Positions 47,752-60,488 of a stretch of 64,000 nt of DNA are shown here, in pieces. The position numbers and the translations under genes are program-made. The DNA is from Stichopus chloronotus (Eukaryota; Echinodermata; Holothuroidea; Aspidochirotida; Stichopodidae). The stretch spans positions 8,858,143 through 8,922,142 of the forward strand of contig CM037845.1 in the NCBI GenBank assembly GCA_021234535.1, written 5' to 3'. The notes below the pieces were generated by a model. The model did not search any database, had not been told where the DNA came from, and was given only the letters and a program-made list of their open reading frames with translations. Every line of letters starts with the position of its first letter. Positions within the stretch are counted from its first letter, which is position 1.

Positions 47752-49078
47752 ATTACGTTATGTTCGCTATTGTTTCTGTGCGATACTTCTAGGTGTTCTG
47801 TAATAGACGTGGTCTGCCTTTCTGAAAAGTCTGGCGATTTCAAGAGATCGGAATCCGTACGAGAGGACTAGAAGCAGACTGAGAGTTGTCATAAACTGTT
47901 GTTTCGTATGATCATGAATTTGACAGGAATATTTTAGATACTGTCTCTTTGTCACGGATCAATATGCTCACAATGCAAGACTGTTCATAGAAACTTCGAA
48001 AAAGAAACATGCAAATACTTATTAAGAAAGGCTGCACATGTAAATACCACTTCAGATAGTATTGTACGGTAGTATTCTCTTCAATGAATCATTAAAGATT
48101 AAATACGAACTTTCAACAAAATACGAATGCGAAAACACTGTACAGTAACAAGTGGTTGCTGCTGAATGTTCATAGCTGTTGTGCCCTTGAATGTATAGTC
48201 GTTATAAATTTTCATGCCCTTTTGGCGATCCGAACTTGGGTCATGGCCCACGATACGGAGAAAACAAGATCGGGTTATTACCAGTCCGGAAGCCAAACCC
48301 GGGCACTTTGGTATAACACTGTATAGGGCGAGACTCAGATCGACCTCGGGGAGTGCAACACTTGCCCCCCCCCCCCCCATCCCACCCTGGTCCAATAACG
48401 TAACCTTAAGTGATGTAGGTTTATCTACATCATCACCCAAAGAGAGGGCTTAAAACTACACTTACAACCGTAGAAGGGTATCTTCCTTGAGGTCGACTGT
48501 TTAATTTAATGTCTCATTACCCCCTAAAAAACACGAACTGGAATAAACGGTTCGGTAAAGTGACACTTTTCGGAGTAGACTTTGCCGCGTCAATGAATAT
48601 TTATTTATTTTAGATTTCTATGGTTAAAAACCTTTTAGCCCAATTAAATTCGACGCAAGCTTTCGGCCAATCGAACAGAATATCCACGTGGAGTAAACAC
48701 ATTTATTTTATTCAGAACAAACACAATCTAAATGAGAAAAAAAGTCGCAAACGTCATAAAGTTCACAAAAAATAAATAAATAACAAACTTGACGAGTATG
48801 TGCTATTCAAGAATCAGGCTATTACGAAAGATTATTTGAGGTATTTTGATTCAAATGACGTCGTTTGTAAAGACAAAAAATTGACAGGCCTCCATGCCTG
48901 CATTTGAAAATTTGTTTGTGGGGGAGTGAACCCGTCTTATCCCTGTCATCTGTGTCAGACTGTGTGGTTTACATTAACAACCCACCGAACCCACTCCATA
49001 CCGTAATCGACGCCTTCAGGATTTAATGATTGTGGGACATGATATTGCCATAGGTCTATCATAAGACGTATAGTATCG

Positions 49079-49150
49079 AAGCGCCACCGTCATTTGGCGC
49101 GGAATAATTCTCGCGGGAAACAGATCCCATATCACCGGAAATGACATTTC
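49079..49150. repeat. 'AGCGCCACM' short dispersed repeat, copy 4
   Basis: AAGCGCCACCGTCATTTGGC is followed by an AACAGATCCCATATCACCGG block. It is the best-preserved of four copies and shares CATTTGG with 23033-23060. Confidence 0.6.
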
Positions 49151-49861
49151 TGTAACACATGCATGTAACTGTAGCTTAATTACGTTTTTAAGTCAATATA
49201 GTATTGGGTTCAATGGTGGGGGAGGTACACCCGACGATGCCACTGCGTACCGTATACATGTGTATCAAATGATTGCAAACCATTTTTTTCTCCCTCTTGT
49301 CACTGAAATAAAGTGGTAACAAACGCCGACGAATCTGTGTAATGACCGCTAAATATTTATCCAATTTAAAGGTTTGCCTTTGTACCTCCTATCATGACGC
49401 TGGAAATCGTGCGTCAATGAAGTAAGTATCACTCATCGGGTTTTACCTCCCGTAACAGCTTACAAACAGCTTGTAAGCCAGCCGTTAAACGTGATAATAG
49501 AGTCATCTTCATTGTTTCTTTTGTACAATTCTATTGTTTTCAAAACTGAGACTATATGTGATGGGATATGGAGATCGCATTTTCGAAAAGAAAAGCGAAG
49601 ACCCTAGTTTACGGCCTCATTTAATGAATTAATTGAGATTAGGATTTGTTTTCCTCTGGTCGCTGGCTGTCATAGCAACAGCTAAAATGATCAATCTTTC
49701 GAGGATGAAGAAACAAAATACGGTACTTTGATTCAATTATGTGTGGGAGATGATCCACTGGACAATTATCTGAATGAATCTGATTCTACTATGAAATTCT
49801 AGATAGCTTTTAGTTTAATTAAAAGCTACTCTGCAGGCAAACGTGTCCCACGCATGTAATA

Positions 49862-49945
49862 TGTATATATATATATATACATATATATACACATATATAC
49901 ACACACACATACACATATATATACATATTTCTATATATAGTTTAA
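49862..49945. repeat. AT/CA microsatellite
   Basis: (TA)n, (ATAC)n and (CA)n blocks. Confidence 0.93.
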
Positions 49946-52535
49946 CAGTTTATAGGCCAAATTATCTTCCAAAAGTATGTATATATACTTATACTTAAAC
50001 AAATTTCGACTATGAGTGTGACGTGTTTGCGTGCTTGTTGAGAAAAAATTCTTAATTTTTATATTTTTGTGTTCTCTCGCTATGGACGTTAGTATTTGAA
50101 AGGCCACCTCGGAGCTTACTCTATGCAGATCTTCATTTAAGCCTTAGGTCAAAATCAAGACTAAATAAAGTAAATTAACGATACTGGGACAGATTTGGAA
50201 CCTTACAAAATTCTGACGTCAACAGCATGCTATTGAGCACGATCTACTAGTCAGAAATCACCGATAGACAAATCAGATAAGATCCTGTTTTATAGGAAGT
50301 TCAGAAGTTAAAAACAAGAAGAAACTACGTGCATTGTATGAATACACTCTATTTGGGGCGTGCGAACATTAGATTGAACAGCTGAGAAAGTGAATATGGA
50401 CGGTTACATATGATTGTAACACTGAGCTCTCTTCCAACTAAGTTCCCTTGCTTCATGCCCCACCAAAGATCGTGTTCCGATCACCTGATCACCGGAGACG
50501 GAGGTAGCTCCTCTGGATCCGTCCCTCACATCCTTTTTTTTTTAATTTTGTTTTTACTGATTGCCTTGTTAAAGTAATTCTGAAACAGGTATGACGTGAA
50601 AATGCACACTTTTTTACGAGTATTTTTAGCAAATCTACCTTTTCAGCTTGATCTGCTCACCTTGGGCATGCCAAACTCACCGGCGGAAGAGCCAGTCAAT
50701 CGCTTGATTTGAAATATGTATGAGACAGATAACCAATTCGCTTCACCTATCTTTGTTTGTAGCACGTTTTGTCAGATACTATCTTTTTACGCAGTAGTTA
50801 ACCCTCCTACTACTACTTTATAGGAACCTTTCAACAAAATAATGAGTCAAGTCTGTGAGACGGGAACAGGTTGTTTTTAGGTTCCTTGAAGGCCTACGTG
50901 GGAAAATTTGATAAGAATTATAGGTCGGGTATCCTTACGAAGGGAACTGCTTGACAATTTTCACTGGCCGTTTTCATGAATATTTAATAATTTGCTTCAG
51001 CGACAATCTTATTGGGTACCAGGGTGACCTTCATCTACCATGTAACGATAACTCGCGTACGTGGGAGGTGACCCAGATATAAAATATTTAGGGAGACCAA
51101 CAAGAAAAATATAATAAAATTCTGTGTGAACCCCAAACAGAACGTTAGAAAAAAGAAAGAGAAGAAAAGGTTGTGGCCTTACAGTCAGTGTAATGATGTT
51201 GTCACCAATTGCTATTGTTTTTCTTACTAGGTTTGACGTGCTGCGGACTCACTCTCTTTTGTTGTTATTCGATCACTGGTAGTTCTGCTATTTTGCTGCT
51301 ATTTTATCGTATCAACATTTTTTGTTTTACATCTCATCGTTGGTGCTGTATTCCCAGTCGGTATGCTGTAAATCTTTAACAAACTGTTGCTAAAAATGTT
51401 ATCGTCAAACAGTGTAACTATTTTGCACCACTGGTATACGCAACTACGTCAAGCCACTACCACGTATTTTTTTTTTATATATTTGCTGCTATATGTATTG
51501 TATCGTTTATCTGTTTTAAATCATTGTTTGTTGGCGTAAAGCCCACTTTTCTTTCAAATTTTGTATGCGTTCCTGCTATCATAAGGACATCGTTCGTAAT
51601 CCTCACTGACAAAATGGAGTTTGCTGCCATATTGTTAGCATGTCTTACAGTTGTATTTGAAGTTCGTTGAGATTTTGATTGTATCGTAGTTTATTTTGCA
51701 TGATAGACCTAACAAACGCCACCGAAAAAAATATGTATTGGTATGTCAGGTGTCGAGTATGTCATGAGAAAATGAATGGTTTAACTCCCAAAATTATCCG
51801 ATCTTGTTTAATTAATTAAGGTATGGAACTTTCCCAAAAATATACTTTCAAAAAAAAAAAAAATATGTCGACCATCTTGGTTTTCTTCAATACCAGTACC
51901 GTCTGGTCTGAATCTTCACGTCATTTCATTTTGTCCAGAAAGTTGGGACATTTTTGACCAAGTTTGTTGCTTTTTGGTCATTTGTTACAAAATGTGTCGT
52001 AACAAGGCATAAAAGGTTGGGTGAACCCAACCGTTTTTTGAAGCTTAGTCTTTCTTCAGGTTTGCCGCTATTTTTGTAATACATCGTTTTTTTTTTCTGT
52101 CGATCGTGCGTTGTTTGCGTGGCGCCATTGCCGCACATCCGTTACAGGTTTTACCACGTTGTTTTCTTTTAACTTCACCTTCACCTTTCTGATTTGATCT
52201 AATCTTCCGCGTTAAAAATCAGAAAACAAGTTTAAGGGACACCAAAGTCACATGTAAGAAGTTTTACTCTCAATATGATGATTCCATGGAGCGGTGGATC
52301 ATTTGCAGGTTACAAATTTAGGTGAAGACCTGTGTTATACATTCACAGTATTAACTTTTCACATTCTAAAAAACCGCAGCGGGTGACGTCGTAAGTGACG
52401 TAATTTGAACGATTATGTAGTAGAACAGTTATTGACAAAAGTGTGACGTAATTTGTAAGCATTTTATCCCAGCTGATTAGTTTGGCACCAAGCAATGAAA
52501 CAGCTCATTCCAGTTTATCACTCTAACTAACTAAA

Positions 52536-52764
52536 ATCGGAAGAGTGAAATGCACTCCAAAAGAGTGTTGTGAGGGTCCACTCCTAGAAGAGTGAATTTG
52601 ACTTGGAATGAAGTGAAAAGTCACTTCAAATGGGTCGGTATTTCATACAATACAATATGAATATCGCACATTTTACAGTTAATTTTCACGCCAGTCTAAA
52701 TCACTTTTGCTAGGAGTGGTCACTCAGCATACTCTTTTTGGACTAAATTTCACTCTTTTGATAT
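52536..52764. mobile_element. Inverted-repeat MITE with GAGTG motifs
   Basis: Left arm AAGAGTGAAATGCACTCC, then AAAAGAGTG and CCACTCCTAG; the right arm (to about 52764) is its reverse complement with several differences, about 75 bp each side. CACTC/GAGTG recurs inside each arm. Outer ends and target duplication are unclear. Confidence 0.7.
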
Positions 52765-53438
52765 TAGACCGAAATAACTTGGTTCATGGTTTTCAGCAAA
52801 TGTATAGAGGTACGTTTCTTCTGCTTAGATAGAATAACGTAGACTGCATGCATCGCTGGTGAAAATTACGTGTGTAAGTTTGGTTTCAGCCCACATGATG
52901 CTTCGAGACGAATCCTATCCCAACCCCAGTTCCTTCTCTTTACTCCGTAAAGGGAATGGGATTATAGGGGACGGTAAATGTTTGATTCATTACAGTTGCC
53001 AGATATGGATCACCGTACAAGTATCGGCTTCCATTTCGAACCAGAAGTTTTAAAAAAGAACATATGCCATCATGTACATTATGTCTAGAAGTCAAGCCAC
53101 CATCATAACCCCATTGCCATTTTTATTTAGAAGTGGATTCAGGGAGAGAAGAAAAGACGGTTCCGTTTGGTAACTGTTGTCATATAAGTCGGTGCCATTG
53201 CGCCCATCGGCTCTCCATCTTGTGTGAGTGAATTTTCTTCACAAACACACATTTTCATTCTTCTTTTTTGGCTTCTTCGAGACATTTTTGGGATGGTAAA
53301 GATCTTTTAATTTTCTTTTCAGTTTTTACTGTTGCTTTTCTTATTTTTCTTTCTGATAATTCTCACATGAGTTACGAGGAAGAGACTCGTCAATTAAAGA
53401 AAAATCCAGAAAAAGGGAAAGGGAGAGAGAACAAGATA

Positions 53439-53656
53439 CACTCACAAAAACGTAAAGTAAAATAAGAACTGCATAACTTTTTGGCAAAATTTTCACACAG
53501 TTAATGTAAGTCTTACATTATGATATAACAATTTTACTAAAATGTAGTAAAATTTACCAAAATTATGTAAAATTTACAAATACTGCTTACATTAATTTTA
53601 CATAAAATTTATGGAGTTCTTATTTTACATAATTTAAGTAAATAATTCTCTGAGTG
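53439..53656. mobile_element. Short MITE, CACTCA..TGAGTG, 218 bp
   Basis: Ends CACTCA and TGAGTG are flanked by TA on both sides (53437-53438 and 53657-53658). Subterminal GTAAAATAAGAACTGCAT (left) and the inverse of GTAAAATAAGAACTCCAT (right) pair with one mismatch. The interior is full of GTAAAATTTAC-like palindromes. Superfamily uncertain. Confidence 0.7.
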
Positions 53657-53659
53657 TAA

Positions 53660-56600
53660 AAAACAATCACATTAAAACCAGCATTCCCAAGAAAGCTGGA
53701 GACTGATTTGAATATGCAAATGTGAAACTAGATACCGGACAATGTTATTGTGATTATATCAACAACAAAAAAAAACCCGACGTAGCAAGGAAGTATCATG
53801 ATAAATTAATAGTTACATATTGGGTGTTATATTTATTTTATACTGCATACAACGATCAGTTTCAAATAAAACTGTGTGGCAAACTGATATATGTTGATAA
53901 AGATCAGCCTGAGAGCGCCTCAAGATGTTTCTTAGTGGCAATACTTCACGTTTGTCTTTTTTTTTTTTTTTTTTAAATTTGCGAGGGCGGGAATGAATAC
54001 TCGTCAGCCCTTCCGTTGAAGCAAAGACTTACTAAAGAAAAAAAATGGTAGAGAAATATCAAGTACAAGTGATGTCGACATCAATTACCGTAATTGCTTT
54101 TAACACACACAAACAGACTTACACGCACAAACATACATACATACACACATACATATATACATACATAAATACATATATCTTTATATAAAGGAACTTGGAG
54201 AGACAAGTAAACTTGACTAGCTGGTTATTGACCTTGTCAAAAGATATGATCTGGTTATAGAATGGTCTACGACTCGCTTCATCGATTTCCGGATGGCTAA
54301 TGGCAAATTAAGACAAACGAATTAAGAAAGAAAAAAAATGACAGAAAATAATAGGATCGTTTTTTCTCTCTCTGTACAATTTATTGTGAGTTTTTTATTG
54401 GTAAAATCAAACACGAAGATGAGACTCTTGCAGAACGATAAACAATATAACAAACAAAGGATAAATAAAAAGAAAGAAGCGATAAATAAATAAAGATCAG
54501 TCATAAAACTCACTGGAAATGAAGAAAACATAGGAAATAGACACAATTTGAAAACAGAAATTTATTTCTCGGTAGTTTAGAGAGCGCCCCACAGCAGTTA
54601 CAAGAAGGACAACTCTGAGAGCATCGACTTGTATCAAATAACTGAAATATATATCTAAGGCCAAAGAGGATGGGTTTGTCATCAGGACACGGATCCCTGT
54701 AACTTTATCTCCCTGCACCCTCCAACCCCACGAGCCAAGAATCTTGCATGTGCTTCCACGAAACTTACTACCCCTGGAATTGAAAATAGAAATTTCAGGT
54801 TCTACCTACCATGTTTAGAGCATAAACAAAAGTTCGGTTGCTCATACGCTGTATGGATGTTGTGTGTGTGTGACGAGGGGGGGGGGGGAGTTCGAATGGG
54901 AAGGTATGGTGGCTGTCGATAGTGATTCATTCACCTTGAGCCCCCCCCCCCCATCTCTTCCTCTCGAGACACAAATACACACACGATAATGGACATGAGA
55001 TGCAGAGGGATGCATCCGAATTTTAAGTATTATACCCAAAATTAAACCATTGGAAAAATAGATGAAAATAGATGAAATAGTTTTATTCCTGTCTTCTTTT
55101 GAGAGTATGCGTTTTTGAACGTCTCAGAGTTTTTTCTTTCAGGTAATCCAGTTTATTTTTTGTCTGACAAAATGCTCTTTAACTGTTGGTCATCTCAATT
55201 AATTCGACAAGTTTGAAACTTGTTCACTTGGTAGAAGTTATTGGATTATTTACGAATAGTGGATTGTGGATGACGATAAAACAATTATTTTATTTGCCGC
55301 TTGATCACAATTCAGTCAACGTTTTGAATAGGTTACAGGCATTGACAAGGCTAGTTTTAAATTGGAGTGATCGAGGTAAACGAAATGGACGTAAGGTAAA
55401 CTCATAATGTAAAATGAATGGTAAGCGGAGTACTTAGGAGTAATTTGCTAAAAGCGTAAAGTGGTAGTGATAAAAGGTTTAAATAACTAAATTCAAGCTT
55501 TTCCCACTGGAAACCTCTATTTGGTCTTGAATTGGGCAACTAGACGAGTACATTTTTAATATAATAATATAGGTAATATCCATAAAATATTTTTTTTAAA
55601 ATAAAAAGTAGCAAGTTATTTACAAACGATGTTCGTAACACTTGGGCAGACTATAATTACCACCCCAGTGACTATGCTAATCAATCTACTGAACAATTCC
55701 TCCATCAGAATTGACAAAAATATTATTTAGCTGAGAAGTTGCGAAGCAAACTGGGGCATTTTAAAGGTGACTTATTTTGATAAGAACCGTATCTTGTTAA
55801 ACTATTTCTCCTTCATAATTAATCTTAATCATAAAGAGTATTTTTCATTAACTAAGAACTATGGCATTCTTAAAGTCATCTTCGCACTTGGAAACCAAAA
55901 ATGTTAATCAAACGCAAAAAGGTAATATCACTACACTTTTTGCTTTTTACGACAAGTTCAAACAAGATTGCATACAACTATTTCGTCAAATATTTTCACA
56001 AAAAGTTCTACAGCAGTTTTAAAATGGAGCAAATGAAGTTCATATCTTTGACTATCATTGGGAAAACCACTATTTGTCCAGCTTTTCTTTCTGCCAGAGA
56101 CCATAACGTACGACAGTTTTAATTTTGGAATATTCATGGATTACTTTATTTTATGTAAAATTAAACAAACACGAGACTCCTCATGTTGCACACTCTGAGA
56201 AACACAGTAATTTGCAGCATTTTTGCTGGACTTGGAGAATCATTCAAGATTTTTGGCCTGATATTTCAATCACTTTTATCAAGAATGATACTTTTTTAAA
56301 AATTATGAGATAATAGGTTTTGAGTTTAAGGATTTCGCTGAACATCCGATCATATTTTACTCTTATTTCATGCCAAGCATTACAGAGGATGCCGTATATA
56401 ATTCTAAAAGTTAGCAGCAAAGTTTTCAAGGACGTAGCATTTATAAATTAGTTTGTCAGTCGTTGGACAGGGAATGTTATATTTTTAAAGAAACATAACG
56501 AAGATTCAAAGTTTTTGTTTCAAAGAAAAATTGAATCAAATATTTATTCCCTATTTCATTTAAGTTATACTAGGAGTTTGCAGTTCAGATTTACTTTGAT

Positions 56601-56802
56601 TGATATAAAATAAGTTCATTAGAAAACTGTATATATAAAATATTGAAACTACTGAAAAGACAAAGAATGAAATGAAAGAACAAGAGAGCACAATAATAAT
56701 TGAACAAACTACTAAAAAGTTATTTCTGGACTAAGGAAAATATGCAAGTCAAGTTTATGCTTAGGGAGTTATTGTATTTCATGTTTACACACATACACAC
56801 GC

Positions 56803-56833
<31 letters not shown>

Positions 56834-57300
56834 AATAAATGTGTATATGTAAATTTGCTAACTTATGTTCATAGAAATAAACGCAATTCAGTGGGAATGA
56901 ACAACGCCTGAGAAGCTGAGAAGTGCCATTTCCTGCAATCTGAGAGGTATTTTTATCACAATTTATTTTTCGGTACGACAAGCAAGTCATGTAGAGAAAG
57001 TATACCATCTTAATGGAAAAATTTCCGTCCTTTGCTCAAAGTCTACTTACACTGGTCAACTAGTGGCAGGGAAACTGGGAGCCTCATTCCCACTGCTGTA
57101 GTTTAATTCTGCTTTCTCTTTGATAAAGCTAAGCCTCAGCATCAGAAATAGGCTAATCAACAAAATAAAGGAGGGGGTTTGCGCCTACGAGCTGTGGATA
57201 TAGCTAATATCTATTTTTGTGACGAATGGAAATGGAGGACAAACGTTAATTTAGTCTGATTGCACCTATCCAACTGCACCTATTTCACTGTTTTGATTTG
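53660..57300. other. Non-coding stretch
   Basis: No supported gene. Contents: T run 53958-53974, (ACAT)n near 54125-54175, G tract 54877-54888 and C tract 54941-54952 (the last tracts of the G/C-run zone), a (GATGAAAATA) duplication near 55058-55080, and an AT microsatellite at 56795-56835. Confidence 0.5.
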
Positions 57301-57900
57301 TAAGGAACCTCAAATCTTTCGGGGGCTTCTCCCCTTGAACCTCTATAAGAGATTCCACAGCGGACCCCGGACACCACAAACTTGATCACACGCCTCGCGT
57401 GCTCGTTATAAGGTACACAACCAGCAGATTTTCAGTCGTGTACTTGAAAAATTGAGCAAGGTTTTCCAACACTACTGGGAGGGGGAGGTGAATTTTTTCA
57501 ACTCCAAAATTTGCCAAGTGGTCAAAAAATAGAAGCAGATGCACAATTTTTCAATTTGACTGTTTATATGACGTATTACCTCAAGCCATCTGATGTTTTT
57601 TTCAAAGATGGGATTTCTTCATAAATGAAAAATTGCAGACATTAGATCTCTATTTCGAGGCTGGATACATGCAGCCGTTTTCGGCCATCTTGGGGATTTG
57701 CAAAGCCCAAAATTTCCTTTTATGCTGATGTGACGCTCTGCTTAGCTAGTAGTGCCAACACTCACCCTCCCTCGTATTGTTTTTCGTTGCACCAACTTGC
57801 GCCATGATCTACGCCACTTTAAGTAAGATAAACTGTAGCCTCATGCCAACCCCTCCCCACCCACTTTCAATATTAAATCGACGCTCATGCTAGACGGGCA
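57300..57900. repeat. Probable transposon-derived segment
   Basis: CTTTCGGGGGCTTCTCCCCT followed by CACAGCGGACCCCGGACACC and a CGCCTCGCGTGCTCG block resembles the 'gcttcgcccc..ggacccc' stretches of common invertebrate DNA transposons. Boundaries are not visible. Confidence 0.35.
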
Positions 57901-59368
57901 ATCAATACCAGCATTTTCTCGCAACCTCCCAAGTGACCATTCTTAAAGACAAAAACTCATCACCCCAGACAGTTTCAATTCTCCCAACCACCTACCTCTA
58001 GTCCCTCCCTCAGCCTGTCTTAAATTCCTCCACATGTGTAATCAAAACAATGGATAATCCCTTTGTACGCTGTGTAATACGAGCTGCTCTGCATCTTTCG
58101 AATTTGCTGTCAATCTAAGAGTACTGTAACAGAACCAGTTGAGAATTTTGCTTTCCGGGAAGTAAAAATACAGCTTAGGGTGATGCAATACAGCCTTTAA
58201 GCATCATGGTGTCTTAGTGCTCCGTACTGCGGTAGCTAAATTTCTACATTGCCCAAATTCCCGAAAAAGTTGGAACATAATGTCAAATACAATGCAGGTA
58301 TGTACTAAGAACATTGCCGTTATCACTGGCCATGATAAAATGTTGGGAACCTTCTAAGTGGCTGATATATCTCACACGGCGTGCCATATACTTGCCCAAC
58401 ATTAGACTTACACAATACTGTATGCAGGATCAGCATAATGTAAACAAACACTGAAACAGTACAGGTGAAAATACTCGCACGCTTTGAAATTTGATAACCC
58501 ACTGCAGTAACGACAATGGCGGTTACCAAAATATGGGTTGTCTTGTATCGATTCGATCAAGATAGTGAAGGTACTGTATGTGGAATTACATCATTGATGC
58601 ACCCATCACTGTGTTAAGCTTATTACTTAAAATCACGTCGCGTTCGTATCATCCAAAAATCGTACTAGGCCTAATTGATTTGACATTCTGAGCTACCTTT
58701 CTCCGTTTTTGGCTAGGCTAACGATACGTTAACGTGACATGATTTTACCTGCCCTAGGCTAGGCCAACATGTAACTTAACGTTAGGTCCACTAGTGAGTC
58801 TGTAGTTATCAATGCGAGACCAAATGACAAAATCATCGTGATGTGTATTGACCATTGCTATTGGTTAACAAAGTCTTTTGGTTTGTGTCACAAAATATCT
58901 TGGCCCTAATTTAGGATCAGTGACCACCAGTCAAGATTATTGATGATGGTTAGGATTAAGTATTTAATAAGAATAAACCAAGTTGAAGGTGTAAAAAGCA
59001 ATTAAAGCCTAGCTTTAACCTAAATAATCATCACTCATGGTTAAAATTGAGAGTTAGGGTTAAGTTTAGGGTGAAATTAGGCAAAAACAAGGATTTTAGG
59101 AACAATACGTCACTTCCGGTCACTGATTCTAAATTAGTACCAATATCTTCGCTATAAAGAAAGAAGTATGGAGATGATGCGTGTATCTTTGCTGATACAG
59201 TGTGACATTGACAGTTGGGTTGACCTGCATATACATGTATCTTTTGATGAAAAGTCAAAGGTATAATTAGGCCTAAAGTTAGACTACTGTCTGACTTACA
59301 GTAAACAGTGTTGAGGCGAAGTAACCAGTACCAGCGGCAATTAGAAATTAGTAAAAATGGGTACAGTA

Positions 59369-60003
59369 CAGGGTTGCCAGGTTTCTGTTGGTCACAAAAC
59401 GCAAAATCAGCAGCCAAATGGAGTGAAAAAGAAAACGCCAAATTGAAAAATCATTCGGTGTGTATGTTTACACATGTCAGGATCAACAAATATCTCATCA
59501 TATCATTTAGAAGAACAAGAGATGTCATATGGATACAGATTTCTTTGCAAAAATGTCCTCAGACATTGTGAAAGCAGAATATGATTTGATGGCGACGTAG
59601 GCTATTTCACCACAGACTTGATTTCCAAAACTGCACCTTTTTTCTTAGTGTAATATTCCAAACCGGAGAAACTGTCTAGCACCACAGCAGTAGTGAGTAG
59701 CTGTTGTCAGTTGGTAGTGAACACAGTGCACAGTGTATTTTTCACAGTGCAGTGTGCAGATTGTGCTGATGTAACTGCATATTTTGCCAAATTTTGCTGT
59801 GTGAGAGCTACAGTAATATGTGTCTAATTTTTCATTTAAATTGATAAGAAAGAAGGAGAAAAAATGTTGCTGAAATACTGACAAAAATGCCAGAAAAACA
59901 CCAAACTGTAGTTTGGCTTCCCCTTCTACTTCAAATATGGTCCTGCTAAACTTTCCCACTAAATGCAAAACTCCCCTATTTTGGTGTCAAACTGGCAACG
60001 CTA
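59369..60003. mobile_element. hAT-like non-autonomous element with 8-bp TSD (635 bp)
   Basis: Left end CAGGGTTGCCAGGTTT, right end AAACTGGCAACGCTA. The flanks GTACAGTA (59361-59368) and ATACAGTA (60004-60011) form an 8-bp duplication with one mismatch. Inverted pairing extends weakly through CACAAAA/TTTTGGTG. ORFs inside show no transposase motif. It ends 445 bp upstream of the start codon at 60449. Confidence 0.82.
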
Positions 60004-60342
60004 ATACAGTAACTTAAAATTAAACTTTGGTAAAAGGGGTGCTTGTACTGTAGAACCCATCAATGGAAGCTGATGTTAGAAGTGTACAAGTGACACTAGG
60101 TAGTAGCTTTAGAATGGGCTTAGGCCTACAGTAGGCCTTCTTTCTTCACTGTCGTTTTTTTTGTGGTATAGTAATTACACGTAGCATGACACATTCCCTA
60201 ACATTAGATTGATGCATGTTATGCACCCCTAGCTATTGCTGAAACTGTTTTATTATAGACAACCTACTGTAACCTGAAAGCAGAATGACATAATTCCTTA
60301 AACATAGTACTGTATGTTGCTGATGAAGCCTGCCACACTTCT

Positions 60343-60350
60343 GGTTCTTT
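60343..60350 (+). promoter_or_regulatory. Weak TATA-like box upstream of the 60.4-kb gene
   Basis: A TTTTATATGG stretch lies about 100 bp before the ATG at 60449. The position is plausible for a short 5' UTR, but the sequence is a poor match and the promoter may be TATA-less. Confidence 0.2.
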
Positions 60351-60448
60351 TATATGGTGTTTCCACCCTTGCCGGCAGGCTAGGCTTCATGTCCTAATTT
60401 GAATGTCCTTTCAACAAGACAACCAAAAATACACCTCAATTTACCACC

Positions 60449-60488
60449 ATGTCTTCAAAATGCCAAAATGATGATTCACCTGCTAGAC
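60449..60488 (+). CDS. First coding exon of an unrecognised gene
   Basis: ATG in a good Kozak context (TTACCACCATGTC) encodes 13 residues, MSSKCQNDDSPAR, and the exon ends one base into the next codon at a consensus donor (C, then GTAAGT). That phase is exactly completed by the acceptor at 62582, restoring an arginine codon. Start context, donor and phase agreement make this convincing despite the small size. Confidence 0.75.

Larger units (their letters stand above)
47755..52520. other. Non-coding stretch
   Basis: No supported gene. A - strand ORF of 113 codons (48099-48440) includes a C tract (48365-48378) and has no recognisable domain. The CAAGCTTTCGGCCA block lies at 48656-48669, a GCGCCAC repeat copy at 49079-49150 and an AT/CA microsatellite at 49862-49925. 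Confidence 0.5.

Noticed and set aside
48099..48440. 113-codon - strand ORF
   Set aside because: It depends on reading through a C14 tract as glycines; no known domain.
59046..59080. TTAGGGTTAAG..TTAGGG telomere-like sequence
   Set aside because: Only two imperfect TTAGGG units; not an interstitial telomere array.
59031..59441. 136-codon - strand ORF
   Set aside because: It crosses the left boundary of the hAT-like element and has no transposase motif.
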